The notes: generated from the letters alone by a model not told the origin. A stretch of 64,000 nucleotides of DNA from Tretioscincus oriximinensis (GCA_022410635.1 JAJVDF010000282.1:727500-791499); one strand, 5' to 3'. Numbered from the stretch's first letter, positions 13,001 through 22,375 are shown. A program made the numbers and translations.

Positions 13001-16000
13001 AGGATTATTAAAATTGTCTCTTTTTTGATAATCTCAACATATCACAAGATGAAAAGAATTTATTAGAATCTGAATATCAGGAGCCCGATGTGTATTAACG
13101 TTGGGGTGGGAAGATGGATCAAAGTGGACTGTAAAAAACAGGATTTTTTATGTTTTAGAAATATTAAAATTTGATTTATTAAGGCAACGTAGGCTAGTAT
13201 ATACCAGGATACCATGTAAATATGATGTAAAAAATGAGAGAAACTAATACAGCATATTAGTACTACTACTGAGAGATCTTTATGGAGTAAAGAAAGTAAT
13301 CTTTTGTTTCCAAAATGGTATGAATGTAAAGAAGCACCTATGAAGGGAGGGTAAGGAGGGGGAAAAGGAACTGTGTATGTAACATATGTTGTTTGTCTTG
13401 TTTTGTGTGATGGTGGATTTGTTGTGATATGAGTGAAAATGAATAAATAGATGTTTTTGAAAAAAGATAGAGGAGCCTCTGAATAGGGCCCTAAATAGAA
13501 AGGGTCAAGGAGTACTAGGTACAGCCCATTTTTTAAATAAATCTCTAAATAAGTTTGCACATATATTGAAAAAGTGTTTAAACCAGGGGTTTCCAACCAT
13601 TTTGGGGCCATGCTCCATCTAAGCATTTCTAAAATCCTGATGCCTCCCGCACTCCGTGACATATAATTCTTATTAATCAAAAAGTGAACTCCTGTTCACA
13701 TTTAGGAAGCCTAAAAGGCCATCAACTTGTGTACATCACAATATATATTTATATATTATGTATGAGGCCACTAAAATCTTAAATAATGAAAAAACTTCAT
13801 TGTTAAATAACTCATTGCCCACCTTAAAAATCAAAGTATTGAGAACCACAGGTCAGACCCTAGGAAGATCAGTAAGAATGTTGTTAATCGAACATTCTAC
13901 TCAGGCTTGTTGTGAAACAGTTCTATTCAGCGAAGCATGTCATGTTTCACATGCAATTTTAGTCACATCTGTGATTCTAGAACACGAGTTGTTGCTGAAC
14001 CGGGTGTGATGAGCCTGGGTGGAGGGCACCATGCCGGCTCACATACTTTATTTGCTGGCTTTTAATCCAGTCCTAGTCTAGAGTAAATCAGAACTGACCT
14101 GAGTGCAACGTTAGATCTCTGCTCATATTTTACTAGTTGTCTCAGGTCTAAGCTTACCAGTAATTTGCAAGAATCTGTAGTATAATATAATGGAAGATTT
14201 TCTACTAATCCATCATTCCTGGAAAAAGAACTCTGTATTAACTATTTGGAATTCTAACAAAATTTTCTTAAGTATTTCAAAGGACTGTTTAGAGACTTTT
14301 ACTTTGTCATGAGCTATGTTGAATACCATCTCACTGAGAATTCTGACAAATTGCTCTGATTTCTCCAGATGAGTGGGAGAGCAGGTTTTCCTTCCATCCT
14401 CTATCTGATTTGCCACCTCCAGAGCCGTATGTGCCCTTGAACAAAAGCTATCCTAGCAAGCTGGCAAGAAATGACACCAGAAGTAAGTACTTGGTCGTGG
14501 TTGTTAGGTACTATCAAAGGACAAACCTACATGCACAATTTCAACCGAATTGGTAGCAACATCACCCTCAACCCACCCCGTGAGNTCACGCATGTACAGT
14601 GATGCCCTCACTAAAAAGTTGTCTTGTCGCAGAATTTCTAGTCACACAGTTTGTGCAAACCAACAGCGGGCATTTTGTAAAATCCAGAAGAAAGCTTTGT
14701 GGGGACATTCAGCAATGTGAACTTGGCAAATCTCTCGAGACTTCAGGGTGATATGTAAAAGCTGATTGGCTCTTCGCTCGCAGAGAAATGCTTGGGAATT
14801 GCAGGAAAGCTTGCAGAGAATGCTGGGGATTGTAGTAAGGCAAATGCAGCAGTACCTTATGGGGCTCATCATGGAGATTGCTAAGCAATGTGTTAGATTA
14901 GCATGGAAGCTTTAAAGTAAGTGGGGGTGGATGGCAAACAAGTTTTAAAAGAAATAGTGAGGCAAACATGTGGTGGTGAAACTCTGAAAGTGTAGCTGAC
15001 TCCTGATTGACTGCACAAGTATCTCCAAAGCATCTCAATGCCATTTTCTTGCAGACATACAGAAGTGGTTTTCAATTTCCCACTTTTGGGAAAAATCTGG
15101 AGATCAAAATGGCAACTCCCTGCTTTCCAGACAGCTTATTCTAGCACTGAGCTACTACTGTTCTTTTATTTACTTATTTACTTACTTACTTATTTATATC
15201 CTGCCCTATGCTCCAAGGTCTCAGGGCCGCCAAACATAGCTTTTGTTGCTTTCTCCACAACAGACACCCTGTGAAGTAGCACGGCTGAGAGAGTTTTAAA
15301 GAACTGTGATTGGCCCAAGATCACCCAGCTGCCTATGTATTCATTTGCAGTAATTGTCCATTGCTTTTTTAAAAAGTGATTAGAATACTCAGTACCATAC
15401 TAAGTTCTGTATTTGTAACATGCAACTGATATGCTTTAGTGATAAATCTAAAAGATGGGTGGAGCTGCTGTAAAAGGATATTTAATTACTCTGTATAAGT
15501 TTGAAGGTATATTCTGTTTTGTCCCTCCATATATAATAAGCCAGGGTGGTTACATCACACATGCGTTACCATTCAGTTTTTGAATAGTTGTTAAGTGGTG
15601 GCAGCAGCAAAGAGCGTTCAGGGTGTAAGTCCTCACATGGAGAATTATGCTGTCCTGTAGATACATAATTCTCTGCCTGGGGAATAAAACTCCAAACTAC
15701 ATTAGTTGTCACTGCAGCATGACAGCTATTCAAAAACCACACCAGAATTAAAGGCATCATTTTTTAATAGCTGTCATGCCACTGCAACTAGCAAACTGTC
15801 ATTGGGGCTTCATTTATCAAGTGGTGTACAAGGGAGCACATTTCTCATGTAAGGAAAAGAAAAAACTGAGTCAGGCAGGTTCGGAGTCCCGTCCACTTTC
15901 TATCTAAACTTGGCCATCCCAGATTCTTTTTTTCCTCAGGCACGAATTCTGCTCCTCTGTAGGTATGCAATTCTCCACCAGAAGGATGAAGCTGGTCTAT

Positions 16001-16353
16001 CTCTCCTTGCTTGACTGTTTCATCCAAGCTGCAATGGGTAACATGGGGAGAACAAAGGGATAGGTGGAAGAAGAGACCAACATAATTTCCACTCTCTTCA
16101 TTTCTTCCTCCAAGCATTTCTTCCTTGCATTTAGCATGGAGAAAGCTATTGGAGATCACAACACACAGATTTGCATGGGGAAACTGTAGCATAAAATATT
16201 GCTGTATTTCCATAGTGGAAATGTAACTGAAGTGCTTGAGTCAAGGAAGGATCAAATCATGAAAGAGACTAATAAAGCATGTTTGTTACTGTTTTAGGTG
16301 GATCCAGTCGCAGAGAAAGAGGGGCTCCACCACTTCCACCTATTCCAAGGTGA
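380..16353 (+). CDS. WIPF1: WIPF1, WAS/WASL-interacting protein family member 1 (WIP), 7 coding exons
   Basis: Joined coding exons are 380-430, 4596-4725, 6782-6934, 8467-9243, 12324-12545, 14369-14482 and 16298-16353, in total 1503 nt and 500 residues (human WIP is 503). Every junction has AG/GT and the phases agree, so the gene reads as intact. WIP is a cytoplasmic actin-binding verprolin that binds and stabilises WASP/N-WASP and controls Arp2/3-dependent actin assembly, notably in haematopoietic cells. Seen in the translation: an N-terminal polyproline profilin-type site (residues 3-13), a WH2 actin-binding motif (about 32-49, core LLSDI then LKK), a Gly/Ser-rich linker (about 63-100), a long proline-rich centre with PPPPPP runs for SH3 and profilin ligands (about 115-440), and a C-terminal WASP-binding segment (about 440-500) ending PPLPPIPR. 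The start ATG at 380 matches the family start. GPR155 lies downstream on the same strand. Confidence 0.97.
671..942 (+). mobile_element. tRNA-derived SINE (family A)
   Basis: A decayed copy of the SINE best seen at 42662-42967. It has the tRNA-like head starting GCACGAATG, the segment GAAAGCCCTGTGTCAG, the middle TTCTAGCCACC with TTTGCAAT, and the 3' body GTAAGCCTTTGGACAAAA, GAGTCCCTTCAGTGAGAAG and GGGTATAAAA. The 3' end abuts the CR1 fragment at 943. Confidence 0.7.
943..1575 (-). mobile_element. CR1 LINE fragment, 3' end of ORF2 plus 3' UTR
   Basis: On the minus strand an open stretch (1126-1566) encodes the end of a CR1 non-LTR polymerase, with [34 protein letters not shown] and [19 protein letters not shown]. 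It is followed by the CR1 3' region read here in reverse (CATAAGAAGAGCCATACTGGATCAGGC). It is 5'-truncated, as most CR1 copies are, and is a close paralogue of 5054-5830. Confidence 0.88.
2345..2570 (-). mobile_element. CR1 3' end fragments
   Basis: Two adjoining scraps. GGTCCAACCTCCTGCTCAAT with CATCTCAGACAGATGG belongs to one CR1 3' UTR type, also seen at 31770 and 43920. AAGAACAGCCCCGCTGAATC with AGTCCAGCATTCCGTCTCAC belongs to the type seen at 11240 and 54683. Confidence 0.7.
2709..2722 (+). repeat. poly-G run
   Basis: An uninterrupted G tract next to GGTGGTGCAAAGAGTGGTGC. It is prone to length error in sequencing and could form part of a G-quadruplex. Confidence 0.8.
3745..3905 (+). mobile_element. 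hAT-like nonautonomous element end
   Basis: The sequence CCAGTGGTGGTATTCAGCCA with GTTGTTAAATTATTTGAATC resembles the termini of an amniote hAT-derived element whose ends read as a variant of GTGGTGGGATTC and GGTTGTTAA. The call rests on pattern memory only; no target duplication was identified. Confidence 0.4.
4596..4725 (+). CDS. WIPF1: WIPF1 coding exon 2, WH2 domain
   Basis: The acceptor is TTTTGCAG at 4595 and the donor is GTAAGT at 4726. It encodes residues 18-60 plus one base. It carries [17 protein letters not shown], the WH2 actin-monomer-binding helix and LKK motif, then TNDRSAP. This is the most conserved exon of the verprolin family. Confidence 0.97.
5054..5830 (-). mobile_element. 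CR1 LINE fragment with 167-codon ORF
   Basis: The minus-strand ORF at 5276-5779 encodes the post-polymerase region of a CR1 ORF2: [38 protein letters not shown] and [17 protein letters not shown]. The 3' region (5054-5275, in reverse) has the repeated GAACATAA motif. It is better preserved than the copy at 943-1575 and so probably younger. It is 5'-truncated at a tandem 19-mer (5752-5827). Confidence 0.9.
5752..5827. repeat. 19-bp tandem repeat, 4 copies
   Basis: Four identical head-to-tail copies of AAACAACATTTGCTGACTT sit at the 5' truncation edge of the CR1 fragment. The unit is part of the CR1 coding strand (minus-strand KSANVV). Since 19 is not divisible by 3, each added unit shifts the frame. 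Confidence 0.95.
6782..6934 (+). CDS. WIPF1: WIPF1 coding exon 3, Gly/Ser linker
   Basis: The acceptor is TTTCTTTAG at 6781 and the donor is GTAAGT at 6935. It completes Lys61 and runs to residue 111 plus one base. It is a Gly/Ser/Asn-rich low-complexity linker, then [20 protein letters not shown], which corresponds to the human segment with [11 protein letters not shown]. The linker contains more Ser and Asn than the near-pure Gly tract of the human protein as I remember it. Confidence 0.95.
7022..7061. repeat. (AAT)n microsatellite
   Basis: About 13 uninterrupted AAT units followed by an A-run; probably length-polymorphic. Confidence 0.95.
7290..7780 (+). mobile_element. old CR1-type LINE fragment
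   Basis: On the + strand, CACACTTGGAATACAGTGTT, CTGGAGCAGGTTCAAAAG and GAGGCTGGACAGCCATCTGT follow the DNA pattern of the CR1 ORF2 end and 3' region. Frames are broken, so this is an old copy of a different subfamily from 943 and 5054. Confidence 0.75.
8467..9243 (+). CDS. WIPF1: WIPF1 coding exon 4, large proline-rich exon
   Basis: The acceptor is CATTTTCAG at 8466 and the donor is GTGAGG at 9244. At 777 nt it is the largest exon and covers residues 112-370. It contains KPFSPSG, then [33 protein letters not shown], a PPPPPPP run, PPVPSTPRP and LPQRNISL, and ends [15 protein letters not shown]. These are SH3-ligand and profilin-type sites, and order and spacing follow human WIP. Open frames on the opposite strand here are composition shadows of the proline codons. 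Confidence 0.97.
9468..9696 (+). mobile_element. tRNA-derived SINE (family A), decayed
   Basis: It matches the family order: GCATGGTGGTAAAGTAGTTA head, TTCTCGAAGCCCTGCATTGG, CCAACCCAGCTATTTGAAAG, then GTAAGCCTTTGGGCG and GGTATAGAAACCCAGTTCTT with a (TTC) tail. Confidence 0.75.
10201..10363. mobile_element. hAT-type MITE with 8-bp target duplication
   Basis: Terminal inverted repeats TAGGGTTACCAGATAAA and TTTATCTGGTAACCTTA. Flanks are CTCATGTG (10193-10200) and CTCCTGTG (10364-10371), an 8-bp duplication with one mismatch, as expected for hAT transposons. It has no coding capacity. Relatives lie at 17385, 23233 and 23287. Confidence 0.8.
11240..11575 (-). mobile_element. CR1 LINE 3' fragment
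   Basis: GAACATAAGAAAAGCCCTGC, TTCAGCATTCTGTCTCACAC, CACCTGGGCAGTCTGAAGCA and CCACAGACCAGTGACCCTCT are the reverse complement of the CR1 end also found at 5054. Frames are broken. Confidence 0.85.
12324..12545 (+). CDS. WIPF1: WIPF1 coding exon 5, proline-rich
   Basis: The acceptor is CTGTTTAG at 12323 and the donor is GTGAGT at 12546. It covers residues 371-444 and is 222 nt long. It reads [20 protein letters not shown], then PTPQLPSR, a PPPPPDRPG run, and [13 protein letters not shown], which leads into the WASP-binding region. These match the human [19 protein letters not shown] and [10 protein letters not shown] blocks. Confidence 0.97.
12546..14368 (+). other. WIPF1: WIPF1 intron
   Basis: It holds a repeat of the 'GACTAACA ... 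AAGCTTATGC' family (12724-12850), a possible LINE 3' region ending in AATAAATAG (13060-13450), and a hAT-like end AACCAGGGGTTTCCAACCAT (about 13578-13650). The rest is AT-rich with no recognised feature. Confidence 0.6.
12724..12850 (-). repeat. dispersed repeat, 'CTACTTCTTCAG' family
   Basis: GAGAAATAGCCGTGTTAGTC, AAAGTCCAGCAAGGTGGCTT and GCATGAGCTTTCATAGATAC are shared with the palindrome at 22159-22341 and with partial copies near 30256, 42190, 44975 and 45660. It is a reptile dispersed repeat; I do not assign a family name. Confidence 0.7.
14369..14482 (+). CDS. WIPF1: WIPF1 coding exon 6, WASP-binding segment
   Basis: The acceptor is TTTCTCCAG at 14368 and the donor is GTAAGT at 14483. 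It covers residues 445-482 and reads [20 protein letters not shown], then [11 protein letters not shown]. In human WIP this segment wraps the WH1 (EVH1) domain of WASP/N-WASP. The ESRF and DLPPPEP cores are kept. Confidence 0.97.
14483..16297 (+). other. WIPF1: WIPF1 intron
   Basis: It includes a SINE/LINE-tail segment (15135-15345). A mixed-composition block at 14680-14900 is not recognised. The remainder, including 15400-16290, shows no feature. Confidence 0.6.
15135..15345 (-). mobile_element. LINE tail plus family B SINE fragment
   Basis: TTACTTACTTATTTATATCC, then TGCCCTATGCTCCAAGGTCT, is an L2-like 3' end. It is followed by CTGTGAAGTAGCACGGCTGA and GAACTGTGATTGGCCCAAGA, which match the inner part of family B SINEs such as 29826-30085, in reverse. 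Confidence 0.6.
16298..16353 (+). CDS. WIPF1: WIPF1 terminal coding exon and stop
   Basis: The acceptor is CTGTTTTAG at 16297. It encodes [18 protein letters not shown] and a TGA at 16351-16353. The [14 protein letters not shown] tail is essentially identical to human WIP, so the gene end is certain. Confidence 0.97.
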
Positions 16354-16952
16354 AGGTGATTTCTGATCTCGTTTAGGATGACTGCAGTTCAAAAACTTCT
16401 CTTGAACCTTTCGTCACATGTAGGATAATATGAAGGGTCTGCTCCCCTGCAGCACTTTTGAAATCAAATCCCTATGTAGACTTTCAAAGAAAACTGGGAG
16501 AACCCGAAGTGTCACAAAAAAGAAGTAGCTGTAATCTTTAATTCCTTTTTTGAAATTATGACCAACAGGTGTTTAGCCATGACAGCTCTTGCCGTAAAAA
16601 CCGTCTTGAACATTATTGGGAACTGCTCCACAATTAAGAGTTAAATTTCAACTTCGTTACAAAGATCAAAGAAAGAAAGATTCATCAACTAGTAATGTAG
16701 AGCTGGCCAGAAAGGTTTTTAAACCTTCCAGAAATACATTGCATTGGCCTTAAGCATAATATTCTTGTATCTTCCATAGGAGACAGACTTCCATATTTCT
16801 AAATATGGGACGTATGATTGGTAGTGTTTCTTTCAATGCAGTCTAGGTATCATTACTATTTGGATAGAAGATTGAGACACATCTATGGTAACATATGTAT
16901 CACAGCCTTCAGTACATTCCAGCTCTGGAAAGAAGTGGCAATCCATGGGAGT

Positions 16953-17180
16953 AATAAGAACATAAGGGGAGCCCAGCTGAATGGGACCAGAGCCTATCTA
17001 GTCCAGCATTCTGTCTCACACAGTGGTCCATCAATTGCACCTGGGCAGTCTCAAGCAGAAGAAGGCAAAACCCTCACCCGTTCTCAACTCCTTGAAAATA
17101 TATTTCAGGAATCCTACCTGTTGCTCCATCCAAGAGGCAGAATCAAGAGATCCACCCTAGTAGTTATTGATACCCTTGGT
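16953..17180 (-). mobile_element. CR1 LINE 3' fragment
   Basis: GAACATAAGGGGAGCCCAGC, AGTCCAGCATTCTGTCTCAC and CCTACCTGTTGCTCCATCCA are the reverse of the CR1 3' end shared with 5054-5300. Confidence 0.85.
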
Positions 17181-17384
17181 ATAAATTACACAATTTATTC
17201 AAAATTACAGATTCTCAGGCATGACTTTTGCTTTTCAATTTATAATGAAGTTTAGCTCTGCATAGTTCTTCCTGCTAAGTATTTCTATAGGTTTTCTAAT
17301 ATTGGGTGCACTTTTTGTAATAATGTCTTCTCACCCCGAAAGCCATGTGCCGTAAGTACATCTATATGGGTGGATGACTCAGGT

Positions 17385-17536
17385 ATAGGGTTGCCATAAA
17401 AAATAGAAGATATGCAACTTTAATGGGTGCCTAGAATTTTAGCAGTTGCAGCTTGTAATGCCTACAATATTTACTGAAATGTTCCCTTTTCCACATCCAT
17501 TAAAGTTGTAGCTCTCCTATCCTGTCTCTGACAACC
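17385..17536. mobile_element. hAT-type MITE with perfect 8-bp target duplication
   Basis: It begins ATAGGGTTGCCATAAA and ends CTCTGACAACC. ACTCAGGT stands on both sides (17377-17384 and 17537-17544). The inner part TGCAACTTTAATGG pairs with CATTAAAGTTGTA, the same plan as 10201-10363. Confidence 0.75.
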
Positions 17537-19090
17537 ACTCAGGTTTTTATGACAACTCTATTCGCTCTGTGCCTAGGAATGGAGCTTTATGCAAATTCAA
17601 AAAATATCTACTAAAATCCTGCTCATAGATTGTTTTGGAGCAGAGTGGAAGCTTGGACCAGCCTAGCACAGGGTCTGCCACATGGACTTTTGATTCATAA
17701 TAATGCCAAGTGTGAATCAGGCCTGGGATTCACTCCATACGACCTCTAGCGTTGGAGTGTTACCTTTTCTAAAAGGAATTCTAGCCATATATACCGTTTG
17801 ATTGAGATTCTAGAATGCAATGACATTAAAGCGACATTAACCTTTTACTTTACTTTCAACTGATTTTTACTCTTGATGAACTAAAGGTAATTTAAGGTAA
17901 AGGTGTGATGGTGGACTTTTAGAATCCAAGAGGTTGCATGCTAATTTTGATGTATGATATTTCACATCTATAAGAGTGGATCTTACTACATATTCCTGAA
18001 TTAACTGGACTATAAAATGTGTTCCTAAACAATTTACTGTGGACTATGCAGAGTCAAATATTAATACATTTAATGATTGGGGTTGCTAATGAAATACCCC
18101 ACCATTTCTTCATTGGTGCAACTGAAATTGTTTTTAACTATGAAAACTTGTTATTTGGCTCTTGGGTGCTAAAACATTTCCTCTCCTTCTATGGGGTAAA
18201 TATTAATCAACCAGATATAATTAGATATCATCTAGTGGCAGAATCCATTTTCACTGAGTTATTAGAAGATCATCCTGGGGTTTTTTCAGTTTCAGTTTAG
18301 ATTTTTTTTCCATTTGCAGTGTTGCTGCAACCATTAATCATTTTGCACATGATAGTATGCACCTGAAAAGCTTTAAGAAGGGACTTATGTATTTTACTAG
18401 GGGTAGGAGGAGCATCTACTACTTACAGTCACTTCTCTTTATGGATTGATATGGGCATAGATTGAGAAATAGGAATATATCTAATGAGTATTATAGTTCT
18501 TGCTCCTGCGTCTCCTGGGTGGCATGGCTACTTATAAGTGACTTGTATGAGACGGACTCTGAACTTGTCAAAAATAAATTTTACTTACAAGTGTAAATTC
18601 TGAAGTTGATTTTTAAGGATCTTTTCTGTACTGTCTGCCACACCTGTATGCAAATCGGAGACAAGCACTTGAACTTTCTTGTTATATTATGAAGGGGGAG
18701 GAGTATAAAAATCCTAGATGGAATGAAATTATAAGTTGTTACAGTTAGATAAAGTGGAAATACATAAGAAAAACAAACTTTTATATTTGGAGAAACGCTG
18801 AAAAATATTCTCAATGGTGCTTGCATCAGCTGACTTGCCAGCTTGCTTTAAACACAGTATTTGCACTGCCAGCAGTGATCAAAGACAGAGACTGAAGCTT
18901 ATTTTGTAGATACAGAAACGTGCTTGGCCCATCTATACTTAGATTTTAATCCAATTTCTGTTGATCTTCAGAGAGAGATGATACATCAACAAAGTGACTC
19001 AGCGTGTTCTTTTAACATTGTAACTCAAAAGATGGATTTTTGTGGAGGAACATAATTCTGAAAGAAAAGAAAGTGAAATCTGATGATATA

Positions 19091-19266
19091 GGTAAAACCC
19101 TGTTATAACGAACCCCAGATGAATTTGTTACAATGAAATTTTGTTATAATGAAACTAATTGTAACTAGTGTTACCCTTATGACCGTTCCGTTGGGACTTT
19201 CAGATTTGTTTTTTTACTGTGATTTTTGTAATTTAGGTGTTCTTTATAATGGGGTTTCATCTGTAA
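19091..19266. mobile_element. pogo/Tigger-like MITE
   Basis: The left end is GGTAAAACCCTGTTATAACG and the right end TTTATAATGGGGTTTCATCT, with internal repeats of GTTATAATGAAA. A paralogue is at 56379-56600. The TTATAACG termini are reminiscent of pogo/Tigger elements; the family call is tentative. Confidence 0.55.
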
Positions 19267-19899
19267 TCTCTTACTCTGAAAGCGATCAGAAATAGGATTA
19301 AATGTAAGTATAGTGTGCCCCATAATTCTGCATTTTCAGGATATGTATAAAGAGATATGTGTATAAAGCTTTTTAATGGCTATTTTTTCCTCCAAAATAT
19401 TTCTATTGGCCTAATATTTCATGATCTTTTTCTCTGTTGGAATCCATTCAATGACCTGAAATATANTGGTCTTGAAAATTAAAGTATCTGTGATTTTTCT
19501 TTGCACAGACATCAGCTCAGCAACTCATTGCAGGATTTTTGAGAATTAGACATACCATATAGCAGTATGGATTCTTTTTCCTTCGAGGGTGATTATTCAT
19601 ATTTTTCTATGCAATTAAACCCTAAATACATTCAGTATTAACAGCCTGGTTCCAATCACAATACAGTTTTGTGTAAAATTTAAATTATTACTAACATTTG
19701 TTGTTGAAACTAGAAAATGTAAGTTTGTTGAATAACTTTTTTATTATTTGTAGAAGATTTCTTTTTTTAAAATGCTCCAGATGCTTTGTTATTTGTGACA
19801 AATTGTTTAAGAAAAATTCAGTGCTCAGTGTGTGAGTGCGTGGCAAATTGAAATTGTGTTTCCACANAGAGCCATAAAGTTCATGGTTTATTTGAAAAT

Positions 19900-20232
19900 T
19901 GGGGCGATCTGTGGCCTTCCAGGAGATCTCACTTAATAACCCCTGTCAGTATTGCTAAGAAAGATGGAGCCTTGTGCCTGCTGGAAATCTGAGACTTCTC
20001 AGTCCTGCAGTGGTACCTTGAACGTTATAAATCTACCATAGATCTTTTTTGCACTGGATCTTTTTCTGGATAATATATTAGAATGAAAATCTGCTGCAAT
20101 CTGCATTAGACTCCTATCCCAGATATCATCTGGATTAAGGCTCAGCATAAAAAAGATCCTTGACTAAAATTACTACATAAAAAAACAGGATAAAACTTTG
20201 CACCTTCGATGGCTATAGAAGTGAGGCATTTT
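19900..20232. other. intergenic or distal 3' UTR
   Basis: A stretch with a partial hAT MITE relic at 20160-20222 (AGGATAAAACTTTGCACCTT). No gene is seen. Confidence 0.5.
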
Positions 20233-20240
20233 CACTAGAG

Positions 20241-20834
20241 TAGGGTTGCCATACNTCCCGGTAAACCGTAACAATCCCGGTTTGGGGACTAAAATATAGT
20301 CCCCTCCGGGTTTTAAGCTAAAATCCCNGCTTTTTACATTCCCCGATGCTGCATTAGGGAATGTAAAAAGGCGGGATTTTAAAGGAAAAGCAGCCGTCAG
20401 AGCTGACGGCTGCAGCGCGCGCAACACTTTCCGGGGTCCTGGGAGGACCCTTGGAGCGCGCCGTAGCTGCTCCAATGCTGGAGGCGGGGTTTCGCCCTGC
20501 TCTCAGGCAAAGCCAACTCGCCTCCAGTAGAGCATAAACGCCTGGGTTTCTGACAGGAGGACAGCTCTGTTCTCCTGTCACACAGTCGTTTTTGCTCCGC
20601 TGGAGCTGGCGCGCTTGCCTGAGAGCTGGGAGAAACCCCGCCTCCAGCCAAGGAGCAGCTACGTACGCGTGCGGACACACGCTTGTAGTGAGAGCAGAAG
20701 AGAGATTCTGCCTGTCTCTACAAGCGTCTGTATGTGTGCATGCNCGCACACATTCGTGTGTGTGTACACGCATGCATGCACCACCCCACCCCACCTCCGT
20801 CCCGATTTTGGGTTGCCAAAATATGGCAACCCTA
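20241..20834. mobile_element. 594-bp nonautonomous hAT transposon, copy 1
   Basis: Perfect 12-bp terminal inverted repeats TAGGGTTGCCAT and ATGGCAACCCTA, flanked by the 8-bp duplication CACTAGAG (20233-20240 and 20835-20842). The interior is GC-rich and palindromic (GTCAGAGCTGACGGCTGC), with an alternating purine-pyrimidine GTGTGT/ACACGCATGCATGC stretch near 20730-20780. Open frames crossing it encode no transposase. Copy 2, in opposite orientation, is at 51080-51690. Confidence 0.9.
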
Positions 20835-20842
20835 CACTAGAG

Positions 20843-22158
20843 GCAATTTATAATGCCTGCAAGTACCTTGGGAGTGGGNTGAGGATAATCATTTATTCAT
20901 ATCTAATAAAGGAGAAGTTTTATACCATTTTTAATGTGGTAAGCTTGCCCTAGACAACCTAATCAATAAAAGTCCCTTTTGTTGTCAACCAAGCAACCAT
21001 TCTGGATTTCTTGCCAACACTTCCGATATGAAAAACTTCCCTCAGCAGTGCAGGTGCATGGAAGTAATTGTCCAGGTGTGGTGAAGGGCCCTGGGGAGTT
21101 CAGGTAAGGTTCTCAAGCACTGTATGAATTTTGCGCCAAGTGCTAACTGCTCATGCGCATAGCGTAGCGCAGTGGAGCAGCCATCATGCATCAAAGGTGA
21201 ATAGGATGCGGCCAGCTGCTCTGCACAATCATGCTAGGCCAGCCAAATCTGCAGCAAGCAAAACTGTGCCTGGCATGAGTGCNGAAGGCAGTGCTGGGAA
21301 TGTTCTGGCAGGAAATTTCACTCTGGAACCCCCAAACCTCGAGCATCCAGAGTTCTCCTCACTACAGGTGTCATTCCCAGAAGCAGACAAGAAGCAAGGT
21401 TGTTTGTGATGTTACATCTGGCCACTGGGTGTTTCCCATACATTGCTGCAGAAGATTCTTGCTTTGTACNAGAGTGGACAATCTGTCAAAATATATGAGA
21501 TTCTCACACGATTCCCACCACTAGTGGAAGAAGGGCACTTGGCTCTACTACCCTCTTTGCTCTAAAAGAACCTCCCCCGTGATGGTTGCCTACACAGCGC
21601 CGTGCTGTGAGCATGAGCAGCCTGTGTTCAGCTTGAAATGCGAATGGTGAGAGAAAAGGAAAGAAAACCTTAACTGAACACCATAGGGCCCCCTCAATGC
21701 ATCTACACATTAGCATCCATGCACCAGCACTGTGCTTCAGGTGCCCCACTATGGCAGGTTTCATCAGAGGATGAATTGTTCAAGTGAGGGCTTTCTGAAA
21801 TATTTTGCAAGAAGTGTGAACTCAAAAGTTACCAAGTGTGCTTTGTGTAAAGATGGTGCAAAAGTTGTAACTGTGAATAGGCTATGTAATTCTGGGGGTT
21901 ATTCTTGAGATAGGCTGCTATTAAACGGCCAGAAGCATAGGACTGAAAACCAGGTCAACAGGTTTTGAACAGGACTGAAAAAGAAAAAAATGTGTTCAAA
22001 ACCCAATTTTCTCATTTTCAGACCTGAGGACTAGTTAATAGCACATATGTGACTATGCCCTAGTCTTCCTCAGCCTAGACAATTAGACAACAAGAAACAG
22101 CTATGCAAAGCCAAGTGGATATTGAGAGACATATAAAAGGAGGAACTGAATATTCAGT
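20843..22158. other. intergenic, unexplained block
   Basis: 20843-21040 is AT-rich. 21040-21770 is GC-richer, with GCGCATAGCGTAGCGCAGTG and short open frames on both strands that resemble no family I know; it may be an old transposon interior. 21950-22060 is a palindromic MITE scrap (GTCAACAGGTTTTGAACAGG pairing with TGTTCAAAACCC). Confidence 0.5.
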
Positions 22159-22341
22159 CCAGCAAAGGAGCTAGCAGCACTTTGAGACNAACTTGAGAAA
22201 AGTGGTTGGCATAAGCTTTCGTAGACAGGTCTACTTCTTCACATACTTCTTGAGCATCTGAAGAAGTAGACCTGTCTACGAAAGCTTATGCCAACCACTT
22301 TTCTCAAGTTAGTCTCAAAGTTCTGCTAGCTCCTTTGCTGG
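22159..22341. repeat. large palindrome, 82-nt arms, about 19-nt loop
   Basis: The left arm 22159-22240 is almost fully complementary to 22260-22341, with a single-base difference near the N at 22190. Each arm is a copy of the dispersed repeat with AGCTTATGCCAACCACTTTT, placed head to head. A further half-copy follows (CTAGACTAACACGGCTATTT) to about 22375. Confidence 0.9.
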
Positions 22342-22375
22342 ACTTTCTGCTAGACTAACACGGCTATTTCTCTGA

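Larger units (their letters stand above)
16354..19900 (+). other. WIPF1: probable WIPF1 3' UTR
   Basis: AT-rich sequence after the stop, with long A/T runs typical of a vertebrate 3' UTR. Human WIPF1 has a 3' UTR of a few kilobases. Transposon insertions are present: CR1 (16953-17180), a hAT MITE (17385-17536) and a pogo-like MITE (19091-19266). No end can be fixed: AATAAA occurs at about 18572 and again near 24109. The ORF at 18019-18300 has no recognisable features. Confidence 0.5.

Noticed and set aside
13063..13680. 205-codon minus-strand ORF
   Set aside because: Low-complexity Tyr/Ile/Leu-rich translation from AT-rich DNA that overlaps a possible LINE 3' end and a hAT end; no protein family is seen.
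18019..18300. 93-codon ORF downstream of WIPF1
   Set aside because: No motif, no splice context and AT-rich UTR-like composition; probably chance.
20354..20840. Open frames of 80-146 codons near 20.4-20.8 kb
   Set aside because: They lie wholly inside a nonautonomous hAT element with intact ends and target duplications, and show no transposase motifs.
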